Assembly: GCA_012518215.1 (NCBI GenBank)
Contig: JAAYSV010000008.1
Location: 62,001-126,000, forward strand
Length of the DNA: 64,000 nucleotides
Source: Bacillota bacterium
GTDB lineage: Bacteria; Bacillota; Dethiobacteria; DTU022; PWGO01
Direction: 5' to 3'
The translations under genes were made by a program, and so were the position numbers. The notes beneath the pieces are model-generated. The model saw only the letters and a program-made list of their open reading frames with translations, did no database searches and had not been told where the DNA came from. Positions 17,841 to 26,362 of the stretch are shown here, one piece after another. Within the stretch, counting starts at the first letter, position 1, and every line of letters starts with the position of its first letter.

Positions 17841-18128
17841 TTGAAAACACGCATACAGCACCTGCTTGATTCAAGATTTGAATCAGGGAAAAATTTTCTC
17901 ATTTCGCGGCCGGCGCTTCTGGATGAGCTGGTCTGCACTTTTCAAAAAGAGTTGCATGAACAGATCAGGTCCCAATCATTTTTCCAGCGGGGGAACAAAC
18001 TGGCTATCCCGGCCGACCCCGATTTGAGTCAAGCTATCGGCCGTCAGGTCATCCTGACCTGGGGCCTCGCTTTCGCCATCGGCATGACCAGCCATGTTCC
18101 TTCCCCAAAAATGAATGAACATGATTGA
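17841..18128 (+). CDS. Hypothetical protein, 95 residues
   Basis: Not recognised. A plus-strand gene alone between the divergent polA and the convergent rib operon. The TTG at 17841 is eight bases after AAGGAGG, good evidence of translation; an ATG four bases earlier gives only a ten-codon frame. Residues 1-45 are charged and helical (ISRPALLDELVCTFQKELHE). A hydrophobic stretch near 70-85 (QVILTWGLAFAIGM) may contact a membrane. No terminator seen downstream. Confidence 0.5.
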   Translation: MKTRIQHLLDSRFESGKNFLISRPALLDELVCTFQKELHEQIRSQSFFQRGNKLAIPADPDLSQAIGRQVILTWGLAFAIGMTSHVPSPKMNEHD

Positions 18129-18187
18129 CCTTTTCCCATTTCCATCGACGCTGTACCTGCTTTTTTTACCCGCACCCGTGTACAAAC

Positions 18188-18216
18188 AAAAACCCCGGGC
18201 ATGGCTCTTCCCGGGG
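18188..18216 (-). terminator. Terminator of the riboflavin operon
   Basis: On the minus strand a 7-bp GC stem CCCCGGG / CCCGGGG with a 10-base loop is followed by TTTTTG. It lies about 20 bp after the ribH stop. Confidence 0.8.
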
Positions 18217-18235
18217 CTGGAAGTGACCGGTTGAA

Positions 18236-18718
18236 TCAGGCTCGGCTGGATTTATCCAGTTGACGGTTAAGATCGGCCATCTCGATAGCATTGATAGCCG
18301 CCTCCGCCCCCTTGTTTCCGGCCTTGCTGCCGGCTCTCTCGATGGCCTGTTCCAGGGTATCACTGGTGATGATCCCGAATATGACCGGCAGTCCGGTATC
18401 CAGTGCCACCTTGGCAACGCCTTTGGCTGCCTCGGCAGCGACATATTCAAAATGGGGAGTTGCACCGCGGATCACAGCACCAAGACAGACAACCGCATCG
18501 TATTTGCCCCCAAGCGCCATCTTCTGCGCTACCAGAGGGATTTCCAGGGCACCCGGCACCCAGGCAATCTCTATGTTTTTTTTCTGCACATCATGGCGAT
18601 GGAAGGCGTCAAGAGCTCCCGAAAGCAATTTCCCCGAAATAAACTCGTTGAAACGACTGATGACGATCCCGAAACGGTAATCATGGGCAATGATCTTTCC
18701 TTCGTACTGGTTATACAC
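18236..18718 (-). CDS. ribH: 6,7-dimethyl-8-ribityllumazine synthase
   Basis: Condenses the pyrimidine intermediate with dihydroxybutanone phosphate to lumazine; it assembles into a 60-mer shell in many bacteria. 160 residues. [33 protein letters not shown], and [16 protein letters not shown] with the conserved active-site His are all present; GNKGAEAA is near the end. The start is GTG behind AGGAGGAG. Last gene of the rib operon, 21 bp after ribBA. Confidence 0.96.
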   Translation of the reverse strand: MYNQYEGKIIAHDYRFGIVISRFNEFISGKLLSGALDAFHRHDVQKKNIEIAWVPGALEIPLVAQKMALGGKYDAVVCLGAVIRGATPHFEYVAAEAAKGVAKVALDTGLPVIFGIITSDTLEQAIERAGSKAGNKGAEAAINAIEMADLNRQLDKSSRA

Positions 18719-18739
18719 TTTACTCCTCCTCTTTTCAGA

Positions 18740-19939
18740 TTATTTGAGATGCAGATAATGGCCCAATTTATCCCTCTTCGTGGCCAGGTAGTTGCAATTG
18801 TATGGTGTAGGGGCACTCTCCAGGGCTACCCTCTCCTCGATTGAAAGCCCGTAGCCCTCCAGGCCTTTTATTTTGCGAGGGTTGTTGGTAAGAAGGCGGA
18901 TTTTCTTGATGTTCAGATCAACAAGAATCTGCGCTCCTATCCCGTAGTCCCGCAAATCCGGGGCAAAACCCAGAACCTCGTTGGCTTCGACGGTATCCTT
19001 GCCCTGATCCTGCAGATGATAAGCCTTTATCTTGTTCAGAAGGCCGATACCTCTCCCTTCCTGGCGCATATAAACCAGAACCCCCCGCCCCTCTTCTGCA
19101 ATCTGTTTCATGGCCTGTTTCAGCTGTTTGCCACAATCACATCGCAATGAACCAAGGACATCGCCGGTGAAACATTCGGAGTGAACCCTTACCAGCGTTG
19201 GTTTCTCCGGATCCATCTCGCCCATGACCAGGGCAACATGGTCGTGTTCATCCAGTGAGTTTTTGTATATGATCAGTTTGAAATTTCCAAATTGGGTGGG
19301 AATTTCAGTTTCTGCGGCTCTTTTGACCAGCTTTTCTTCTTTCATGCGATGATTGATAAGATCGGCAATGGTAATTATCTTCAACCGGTGTTGCCGGGCG
19401 AACTCCGTCAACTGCGGAACCCTGGCCATGCTCCCGTCATCATTCATTATCTCGCAGATCACACCCCCCGGGTAAAGGCCGGCCATCCGGCAGAGATCCA
19501 CCGTGGCCTCGGTATGGCCCGCGCGCCTCAATACGCCCCCCTCTTTTGCCTGCAAGGGGAAGACATGCCCTGGGCGCACCAGCTCTTCAGGACGGGTGGT
19601 TGGTTCTATCAACGTTCTAACTGTCAAAGCCCGCTCCGATGCGGATATTCCCGTCGTCACCTTTCTGGAATCAACCGATACAGTGAATGCCGTCTCGTGT
19701 TTGTCGGTATTCCTTTCCACCATCAAGGGAATTTCCAGTTCTTCTATCCTGGAAGCAGTCAAGGGAACGCAGACCAGACCCCTGGCATGGCGGATCATGA
19801 AATTTATTGATTCCGTCGATGCTTTTTCCGCAGCAATTACCAGATCTCCTTCATTTTCCCTATCTTCATCGTCGACAACAATGATCATACGCCCCGCCCT
19901 GAGTTCATCCAGAGCTTCTTCGATTGTGCTGAATTTCAC
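18740..19939 (-). CDS. ribBA: DHBP synthase / GTP cyclohydrolase II fusion
   Basis: Bifunctional enzyme supplying both substrates of the pathway. Residues 1-200 are the ribulose-5-phosphate-using DHBP synthase ([35 protein letters not shown]). The rest is GTP cyclohydrolase II, with zinc cysteines in [18 protein letters not shown] and the RQEGRGIGL motif. About 399 residues. The frame extends to 19960, but GAGGAGG lies eight bases before GTG 19939, which gives [13 protein letters not shown]. It starts 18 bp after ribE ends. Confidence 0.96.
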   Translation of the reverse strand: MKFSTIEEALDELRAGRMIIVVDDEDRENEGDLVIAAEKASTESINFMIRHARGLVCVPLTASRIEELEIPLMVERNTDKHETAFTVSVDSRKVTTGISASERALTVRTLIEPTTRPEELVRPGHVFPLQAKEGGVLRRAGHTEATVDLCRMAGLYPGGVICEIMNDDGSMARVPQLTEFARQHRLKIITIADLINHRMKEEKLVKRAAETEIPTQFGNFKLIIYKNSLDEHDHVALVMGEMDPEKPTLVRVHSECFTGDVLGSLRCDCGKQLKQAMKQIAEEGRGVLVYMRQEGRGIGLLNKIKAYHLQDQGKDTVEANEVLGFAPDLRDYGIGAQILVDLNIKKIRLLTNNPRKIKGLEGYGLSIEERVALESAPTPYNCNYLATKRDKLGHYLHLK

Positions 19940-19956
19940 TCTTTGTACCTCCTCTA

Positions 19957-20616
19957 TCAAAAACCCTGCTCCATCAAATAATCCAGCGTCAACCCTTTTC
20001 CGGTGGCCAGGGTTTTATTTTCTATCAGGCGATGGAGATGTTTTTCCACATATTTACCGACAACATCCACTTCCAGATTGAACCTGTCACCAATCTGTTT
20101 GAGTCCCAGCGTTGTGGCTGCAAGGGTGTGGGGAACCAGGGAAACACTGAAATCTTTTTCGGTAACATCGGCTACCGTGAGGCTTGTTCCATCTACAGCC
20201 ACGGATCCCTTTTTTATGATATAAGCGGTCAGATCCGGGGGAACTGCAAAACACATCACCACGGCGTTGCCTTCATGTTTGCGCGATAAAAGGGTGGCTG
20301 TACCATCCACATGTCCACTAACCAGATGCCCGCCCAATCTTCCATCTGCAGGCATGGCACGTTCCAGATTGACAGGGCTTCCGGAAGAAAGTTCCGCAAG
20401 GTTTGTATTCCTCATCGTTTCGGGCATCACATCGGCCTCGAATACGGTTCTACCCTTGAGGCCTGCAACGGTAAGGCAAACACCGTTGACAGCGATGCTA
20501 TCCCCGATAGCCACCCCGTCAAGAATTTTTGAAGCTCGGATAGAAATCCTGTTTCCGTCCGGAGCGGTACGACTCGATTCCACCATCCCGACCTCTTCAA
20601 CAATTCCCGTGAACAT
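19957..20616 (-). CDS. ribE: Riboflavin synthase, alpha chain
   Basis: Dismutates two lumazines to riboflavin. 219 residues built from two similar barrels: [10 protein letters not shown] and [11 protein letters not shown] in the first, [11 protein letters not shown] and [14 protein letters not shown] in the second. The start overlaps the 3' end of ribD by 20 bp, so the two are translationally coupled. GAGGG precedes the ATG. Confidence 0.95.
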   Translation of the reverse strand: MFTGIVEEVGMVESSRTAPDGNRISIRASKILDGVAIGDSIAVNGVCLTVAGLKGRTVFEADVMPETMRNTNLAELSSGSPVNLERAMPADGRLGGHLVSGHVDGTATLLSRKHEGNAVVMCFAVPPDLTAYIIKKGSVAVDGTSLTVADVTEKDFSVSLVPHTLAATTLGLKQIGDRFNLEVDVVGKYVEKHLHRLIENKTLATGKGLTLDYLMEQGF

Positions 20617-21739
20617 CTGCCCTCGCCTCTTCTTCCAGATGGCGATGAGGATAGCCGATCAAAAGCAAATCCTCATCGTACTGTTTCAACTCCAGGCCGG
20701 ATACCATCCAGGCTTTTTTGAGCACATCGATCCCTTCTCCGGCAAAAGGTGTCGGTGCGGATTGGCCACCGAAGATGATAGGAGCCAGAAACAGGTATAT
20801 TTTATCGATAAGGTTTTCTTCCAGAAAACTGTAGTTGACCGTACCGCCGCCTTCGACAAGCAATGAACTATACTTGCGTTTCCCAAGTTCTATCATCAAT
20901 GCCTCCAGGGAAACCCTGCCCCTCTCCGATGGCAGGAGAAGGATTTCAACACCCCTTTCCCTGAGTTTCTCGCAGCGTTCCGGCGGAGCCGCCTCCGTGG
21001 CCGCCACCATTGTCGTTGCTCTGGAGGAGGGGTTGATCACCTTGGCGTCCAACGGCAACCGGGCCCTGCTGTCCAGTATTACACGATCAGCATCCCGGCC
21101 CTCCCGGTCAGTCAGGCGCGTGGTCAGCACGGGGTCATCCCTCAGAATCGTGTTGATCCCCACGATGATGGCGTCGGCACGATTGCGCAACTGGTGTGCC
21201 ATCTGGCGTGATTTCTTTCCCGTTATCCAACGTGAATCACCTTCCCTGGTAGCTATCTTGCCATCAAAGCTCATCGCTGCCTTGACAATCACAAAAGGAC
21301 GGCGAGTAGTAATATATTTGATAAAAACCTCATTGAGGCGCCGTGCTTTGTCTTCCAGCACCCCCACCTTGACCTCGATTCCTTTTTCCCGCAACCAATC
21401 GATACCCTTGCCGTTGACGATGGGGTTGGGATCTTTCATGGCCACGACCACCTTGGATATTCCCGCGGCATGGATACTCTCCACACAGGGGGGGGTTTTA
21501 CCCCGGTGACAGCAAGGCTCAAGGTTGGCATACAATGTGGCACCCCTGGCCTTTTCTCCCGCTTTCTGCAAAGCAATATATTCGGCATGGGGCCCACCGG
21601 CATATCCATGATATCCCGTACTGACAACTTCCCCGTTCTTGACCACTACCGCCCCAACCATCGGGTTCGGATTGGTAAGCCCCCTGCCTTTACGAGCCAG
21701 ATCGAGGACCGTCCACATGATACGTTCATCAGCATCCAA
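20597..21739 (-). CDS. ribD: Bifunctional pyrimidine deaminase/reductase
   Basis: Carries out deamination and side-chain reduction in riboflavin synthesis. 380 residues. The deaminase domain has the zinc motif HAEYIAL and EPCCHRGKTPPC; the reductase domain (from about residue 150) has the NADPH region MSFDGKIATREGDSRWITG and VEGGGTVNYSFL. The start is TTG with GAGGTGAG upstream. First gene after the FMN riboswitch and its terminator. Confidence 0.95.
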   Translation of the reverse strand: MDADERIMWTVLDLARKGRGLTNPNPMVGAVVVKNGEVVSTGYHGYAGGPHAEYIALQKAGEKARGATLYANLEPCCHRGKTPPCVESIHAAGISKVVVAMKDPNPIVNGKGIDWLREKGIEVKVGVLEDKARRLNEVFIKYITTRRPFVIVKAAMSFDGKIATREGDSRWITGKKSRQMAHQLRNRADAIIVGINTILRDDPVLTTRLTDREGRDADRVILDSRARLPLDAKVINPSSRATTMVAATEAAPPERCEKLRERGVEILLLPSERGRVSLEALMIELGKRKYSSLLVEGGGTVNYSFLEENLIDKIYLFLAPIIFGGQSAPTPFAGEGIDVLKKAWMVSGLELKQYDEDLLLIGYPHRHLEEEARADVHGNC

Positions 21740-21779
21740 ATAGTTCTCACCTCTCTGTTAACCGCATATGATCTTGATC

Positions 21780-21807
21780 AAAAAAAACCCCTGAAAGCTT
21801 CGGGGTC
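21780..21807 (-). terminator. Terminator of the FMN riboswitch
   Basis: On the minus strand CCCCGAA and TTCAGGGG form a short stem (one bulged base) followed by eight T residues. It sits between the riboswitch aptamer and the ribD start, so it is the expression platform that stops transcription when FMN is bound. Confidence 0.8.
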
Positions 21808-21849
21808 AGATAACAGTGGCATACGACAGGCATGCGCATTTTTGTTTTC

Positions 21850-21990
21850 CTTCTCCCTTCCAGACTATACTGTCGGCCCCGGATTTTCACCGGATCAGCT
21901 TCAGGCTCGCGGGCTTTCCACAGGTGGATCACCGCCGGTTCGGAATTGGAAGTCCATCGATAGAACCCCTCACCGTACCCCGAAGGAACT
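21850..21990 (-). promoter_or_regulatory. FMN riboswitch (RFN element)
   Basis: On the minus strand the leader holds the conserved RFN blocks in order: CCTTCGGGGTACGGTGA, AACCGGCGGTGAT, AAAGCCCGCGAGC, then GATCCGGTGAAAATCCGGGG and GCCGACAGTATAGTC. FMN binding is known to favour termination in Firmicutes; the T-tailed hairpin lies about 45 bp downstream and ribD about 110 bp downstream. The spacer around 21920-21960 is a variable stem. Confidence 0.97.
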
Positions 21991-22081
21991 TCAATACTGC
22001 ATTGTAAATTGAATTCTGGCTACCAATATTGAAAAGACTTTCCGTTGCCACCGCCTTCTTCAACAATGTGATCGGTAAGTC

Positions 22082-22110
22082 ATTATATCATATTATTTTT
22101 TATTTTTAAA
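22082..22110 (-). promoter_or_regulatory. Likely sigma-A promoter of the rib operon
   Basis: On the minus strand TTTAAA (22105-22110) and TATAAT (22082-22087) are separated by exactly 17 bases. The -35 overlaps the rpe stop codon. The implied transcript would start about 80 bases before the RFN element. Confidence 0.5.
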
Positions 22111-22774
22111 CACCGCGTTTTTCCCCGGGCAACATTTTGATAGCCTGAATAATGCGGCCATCCCTTTCCCCGCCGAAGACAGCCGACCCCATGACCAGGA
22201 CCGATGCCCCGGCTTCGACAACAGATGCGGCAGTCTCCCTGTTCACCCCTCCGTCAACCTGCAATTCTATGTCTTTTCCAAGACTTTTTATCTTCCGGGC
22301 AATGGTTCTTATCTTGGGCAGTACTGCGGGAATAAATTTCTGTCCCCCGAATCCGGGATTGACACTCATCACCAGAACCAGGTCAAGCAGATCCCACAGG
22401 TAATCCAGGACATGCTCCGTCGTTGCAGGATTCAGGGCAAGCCCGGCCCGAAGGCCGCATTCCTTGATCGAATACAGAAGCCGATGAAGATGATCGGATG
22501 ATTCCGCATGGACGGTGATCAGGTCGGCTCCCGCCCGGCTGAATTCCGCGATGTGCTTTTCCGGTTCCACGATCATGAGGTGGACATCCATCAGTAGCCC
22601 GGTCCTTGACCGGAGTGATTCGACCATCTGGCTCCCGATGGTAATATTGGGCACGAATCTTCCATCCATCACATCTATATGGAGCCAATCTGCTCCATTC
22701 CGTTCTGCCCAGACAACATCCCGCTCCAGATTTGCAAAGTCTGCCGATAGTATTGATGGTGCAATTTTAATCAC
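22106..22774 (-). CDS. rpe: Ribulose-phosphate 3-epimerase
   Basis: TIM-barrel enzyme that interconverts ribulose- and xylulose-5-phosphate. 222 residues. IAPSILSADFANLERDV opens it; HIDVMDGRFVPNITIG, MSVNPGFGGQKFIP and LQVDGGVNRETA carry the metal-binding and catalytic His/Asp residues. The start is GTG behind AGAGGA. It follows rsgA by 20 bp, the standard prkC-rsgA-rpe order. Confidence 0.96.
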   Translation of the reverse strand: MIKIAPSILSADFANLERDVVWAERNGADWLHIDVMDGRFVPNITIGSQMVESLRSRTGLLMDVHLMIVEPEKHIAEFSRAGADLITVHAESSDHLHRLLYSIKECGLRAGLALNPATTEHVLDYLWDLLDLVLVMSVNPGFGGQKFIPAVLPKIRTIARKIKSLGKDIELQVDGGVNRETAASVVEAGASVLVMGSAVFGGERDGRIIQAIKMLPGEKRGV

Positions 22775-22794
22775 TTGATCATTCCTCTTTCCGG

Positions 22795-23664
22795 TTATTG
22801 ATCGGTTTCTTTCAGGAAAACAAGATAATGATTGTAGCGCAACTCGCTGATTGCACCGTCTTTCACCGCCGCTTTCACCGCGCAGCCCGGTTCATCCCTG
22901 TGCAGGCAGTCTCTGAATTGACATCGTTCGCGGTATCCTTCCATCTCCGGAAAATAACTATCCATGGGTTTGTCGGCGCCAACCGAGAGGTCAGCTTTGG
23001 TGAATCCCGGTGTATCAACAACCATGCTTCCATCGTCAAGAAAAAATATTTCTACATGGCGCGTGGTATGCCTGCCACGTAGCCCTTTCATGCTGACCTC
23101 GGCGGTTTTCAAATTTATCCCCGGCTGGACAGCATTTATCAAGGATGTTTTCCCCACGCCCGATGGGCCCGTAAAAACGGAAATATTGCCCTTCAAATAT
23201 CGGGCCAGGGTTTCGATGCCTTTTTTCTGCAAAGCATCGGTGTGAATATGTTCATAGGGAAATAGACTCAATTTCCGATCTATCTCCTGCCGTTCCTTTT
23301 CATCCACCAGATCAACCTTGTTCATGCAGATCAGCGATCCTATCTCTCTGCTTTCCGCCGCCACAAGCTGGCGGCTGAGCAGGTTCCAATCGGGGCTGGG
23401 CCTGCGAGAAGACAGAACCATGACCATCCGACTTACATTTGCAACCAGCGGACGCCTGAAATAGTTTTTCCGTGGCAACACTTTTTCAATAACGCAGCCA
23501 TCCCTATCATGGGCCGAAAATTCAACAAGGTCTCCGGCCATGATGTATCTTGCCCGGCCCTTGTATCTGCCCCGCAAATAACAGCGGTGAGAGACTCCTG
23601 ACTTCGTGATAACATCATAAAAACCACCGGCAGCCCGCAGCACACGCCCTTTTTTGAAATCCAT
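22795..23664 (-). CDS. rsgA: Ribosome small-subunit assembly GTPase RsgA
   Basis: Circularly permuted GTPase that checks late 30S maturation. 289 residues. Order: N-terminal OB domain, G4 motif (NKVDL) before the P-loop GPSGVGKTSLINA, then DTPGFT, and a C-terminal zinc knuckle CQFRDCLHRDEPGC. The start codon overlaps the prkC stop (TAATG), so translation is coupled. Regulation by PrkC phosphorylation is known in other Firmicutes but cannot be seen here. Confidence 0.96.
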   Translation of the reverse strand: MDFKKGRVLRAAGGFYDVITKSGVSHRCYLRGRYKGRARYIMAGDLVEFSAHDRDGCVIEKVLPRKNYFRRPLVANVSRMVMVLSSRRPSPDWNLLSRQLVAAESREIGSLICMNKVDLVDEKERQEIDRKLSLFPYEHIHTDALQKKGIETLARYLKGNISVFTGPSGVGKTSLINAVQPGINLKTAEVSMKGLRGRHTTRHVEIFFLDDGSMVVDTPGFTKADLSVGADKPMDSYFPEMEGYRERCQFRDCLHRDEPGCAVKAAVKDGAISELRYNHYLVFLKETDQ

Positions 23665-25379
23665 TAATGGGGTTCACCAACCTCGATATGTTCACCTTCC
23701 TCGGACGGCCACTCCACATCTGCCATGCCGGGGTCCTGCCCCTTGCTCCAGACGATATCGACAAGATCACCCGGTTTCACGTCTGTGCCCGCCGGCGGAT
23801 ATTGTTCGACAACCGTGCCGGGCGGTAGATCTGAAAACTCATCTTTCTCTTTGTTGATGATCAGTCCCTCCCGGCTAAGATACATCTTGACATCAACTTC
23901 CCTTTCCCCCACCAGGTTGCGGATGGGAAAGGAACGTTCCCCCTTGCTGATATACAGAATCACCTCGTCCCCCTGGTACAACTGCACCCCCGGGCGAGGA
24001 TCCTGTCTGATGACATAACCTGCTTCCACCTTGGAATTGAATTCCTCTTCGATCTGGAATTCCAGTTTGCTCTGCCCCAGGAGAAGGGAGGCCTCTCTTT
24101 GGGGCATATTTGTTACTTCCGGTACTTTTATCAGTTCCCTGCCCTTGCTAACCTCCAGCACGACCTCCCTGCTTTTCTTGACCTTGCTCCCACCGGCCGG
24201 GTCCTGTGAAATGACATGGTCCTCCTCGACTATTTCATGGTACTTGAAAACTTTGCTGAAATTGAGGCCGGCTTCATCAAGTTCCTTCTCCGCTTCTTCC
24301 AGTACAAGGCCTTCCACCTCCGGCACCTCGACATCGGGCACGGCAAGCAGATTTTTTAGCAGATAGTAACCGCCAAACAACAGGATCGGAAGCAGGATAA
24401 CACCCATTACCACCAGGGCCACCCTGTTCTTCCAGAAAGATTTCCCGGGTTTTTCTTCCCTGTTTTCATCCTCGCTCAGTTGTTTTTCCTGAAGGGGGGG
24501 CAGAATCCGGGTGTTCTCCACCTCTTGTTCCTCGCTGTTCTGCACGGCAGCATTTGTTTTTCGTTCCCGCTGCCACAAACGGATATCCCCCAGAAGTTCA
24601 TGGGTACTGGCATATCTCCGGGAAGGGCTTTTCTGGACCGCTTTCAGAATCATCCTCTCCAGGGGTTCCGGAATATCGCTGAATAAAGTACGCGGTGGTG
24701 TTATCTCTTCGTTCAGATGTTTCAACGCCACGGAGATGGGGCTATCGCCCATGTAGGGAACCTGGCCCGTTAACATCTCGTAGAGAACTATGCCCAGAGA
24801 ATAGATGTCGGATTGTTCACCTGTAAAATTGCCCTTGGCCTGTTCCGGGGAAAAATAATGGACGGATCCCATGACCTGTTCGTTGTAGGTCACCGTGGCT
24901 GCATTGACGGCCAGGGCGATACCAAAATCAGTTACCTTTACCTGCCCGTTCCGTGAGATCAAAATGTTCTGCGGTTTTATATCCCGGTGGATAACTTTGT
25001 TGAAATGGGCATGCAGGATCGCTTCTGTAATCTGGCGGAATATCTCCATGGCCTCATCGGCCGCAAGCCTTTGTTTTTCACGGATAAGATCTTTCAGCGT
25101 CTTGCCCTGAACATATTCCATGACGATATAATGGATATCGCCTTCCTCGCCAACATCATGGATGTTGATGATATGGGGGTGGGAAAGGACGGCGGCAGCC
25201 TGCGCTTCCCTGCGAAAGCGGCGTACAAAATCCTGGTCGCTGACCAGATAGTCTTTCAATATTTTCACGGTAACCGTTCTGTTGAGAAGATTGTCACGGG
25301 CGGAGTATACATTGGCCATGCCACCCTCACCGATTTTTACCAACAATTCATAGCGCCCTTTAAGCTGCTTTCCGATCAT
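23664..25379 (-). CDS. prkC: PASTA-domain serine/threonine kinase
   Basis: Membrane kinase that senses peptidoglycan fragments; 571 residues. The kinase domain (1-270) has the glycine loop GEGGMANVYSA, catalytic loop HRDIKPQNI and DFGIA. A juxtamembrane acidic linker is followed by one helix near 320 (VALVVMGVILLPILLFGGYYLL) and three PASTA repeats outside the cell (about 355-425, 425-490, 490-555). Start ATG overlaps the phosphatase stop by 4 bp (ATGA). In spore formers it takes part in germination and growth control. Confidence 0.96.
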   Translation of the reverse strand: MIGKQLKGRYELLVKIGEGGMANVYSARDNLLNRTVTVKILKDYLVSDQDFVRRFRREAQAAAVLSHPHIINIHDVGEEGDIHYIVMEYVQGKTLKDLIREKQRLAADEAMEIFRQITEAILHAHFNKVIHRDIKPQNILISRNGQVKVTDFGIALAVNAATVTYNEQVMGSVHYFSPEQAKGNFTGEQSDIYSLGIVLYEMLTGQVPYMGDSPISVALKHLNEEITPPRTLFSDIPEPLERMILKAVQKSPSRRYASTHELLGDIRLWQRERKTNAAVQNSEEQEVENTRILPPLQEKQLSEDENREEKPGKSFWKNRVALVVMGVILLPILLFGGYYLLKNLLAVPDVEVPEVEGLVLEEAEKELDEAGLNFSKVFKYHEIVEEDHVISQDPAGGSKVKKSREVVLEVSKGRELIKVPEVTNMPQREASLLLGQSKLEFQIEEEFNSKVEAGYVIRQDPRPGVQLYQGDEVILYISKGERSFPIRNLVGEREVDVKMYLSREGLIINKEKDEFSDLPPGTVVEQYPPAGTDVKPGDLVDIVWSKGQDPGMADVEWPSEEGEHIEVGEPH

Positions 25380-26131
25380 CCGGCATTCTGCCCCCCCGGT
25401 TCAACCACAAGAACCAAAGTAATATTGTCGTGGCCACCCCGCTCATTGGCCAATGAAATGAGATCATCGATTGCCCTGTCAGGCTGATCCCGATGTTTCA
25501 AGATAACTTCCCCTATTTCCCCTTCCTCGATCAGGGAGGTCAACCCGTCAGTACAAAAAAGAAGAACGTCTCCTTCATGCACATCAACGCCGAGGATGTC
25601 GACCTCAACCTTCAAAGACGTTCCCAGGGCCCTGGTCAGAACATGCCGACGAGGATGGCTGCCTGCTTCTTCCCTGGTGATGCGCCCGTCCTTGATCATC
25701 GCCTCGACAACGGTATGGTCCTCCGTCATCCTTCTCATGACCTTGCCTGAAAGATGATAGGCACGGCTATCACCAACATGCCCGATGGTCAAACATTTGC
25801 CGGAAATAAACCCCATGGTAAAGGTGGTTCCCATTCCCTTTTTGCCGGGGTCATCCCGGGCCTGGTTGAATATTTCATCATTGATTGTGTTGATCAAGTC
25901 CCTGATATATTCAGGGGTATCCTTTTTGAAGCTCCCGGGCGCTTCTTCCGCAAGGGCAAAACGCGACAGAACGTCAACGGCGATAAAACTCGCCACCTCT
26001 CCCGCCGCATGCCCTCCCATTCCATCGGCCACGGCCAGGATGGCCGTTTCATCGTCATAAACCTTGAAATAATAGTTGTCTTCGTTGCTCTGACGTTCTT
26101 TACCGGGATCGGAACGCCCAAATACCTTCAA
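25376..26131 (-). CDS. stp: PP2C-family serine/threonine phosphatase
   Basis: Partner of PrkC that reverses its phosphorylations. 251 residues, the usual family length. Metal-binding motifs: RQSNEDNYYF, VADGMGGHAAGEVAS, GDSRAYHLSG, FCTDGLTSLIEEGEI and GGHDNITLVLVV. The open frame reaches 26221, but the predicted promoter lies at 26212-26240 and GGAGGGG is eight bases before TTG 26131, so the short form is chosen. First gene of the stp-prkC-rsgA-rpe unit. Confidence 0.94.
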   Translation of the reverse strand: MKVFGRSDPGKERQSNEDNYYFKVYDDETAILAVADGMGGHAAGEVASFIAVDVLSRFALAEEAPGSFKKDTPEYIRDLINTINDEIFNQARDDPGKKGMGTTFTMGFISGKCLTIGHVGDSRAYHLSGKVMRRMTEDHTVVEAMIKDGRITREEAGSHPRRHVLTRALGTSLKVEVDILGVDVHEGDVLLFCTDGLTSLIEEGEIGEVILKHRDQPDRAIDDLISLANERGGHDNITLVLVVEPGGQNAG

Positions 26132-26211
26132 CTTGTGATCCCCTCCGGGATTTTTATCTTCATGAAATTGATGTCCGATTTTTCGCCCTGTTGTATGCTT
26201 ATTCGTCAAAA

Positions 26212-26240
26212 AGTATAGCAAAAATAAATATAAAAGGCAA
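26212..26240 (-). promoter_or_regulatory. Sigma-A promoter for stp-prkC-rsgA-rpe
   Basis: On the minus strand TTGCCT (26235-26240) and TATACT (26212-26217) are separated by 17 bases. The implied start near 26205 gives a leader of about 75 bases before TTG 26131. Confidence 0.6.
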
Positions 26241-26362
26241 TGTATCAGGGTCTATACTCCGCTTCCAAAATTTTGTTTTTATCCATCCCATTCTGGATTT
26301 GTTTCGGTTATTATAATATTAATTATTTATCTTGAAAAACCTTTTATTGATATATTATAATC

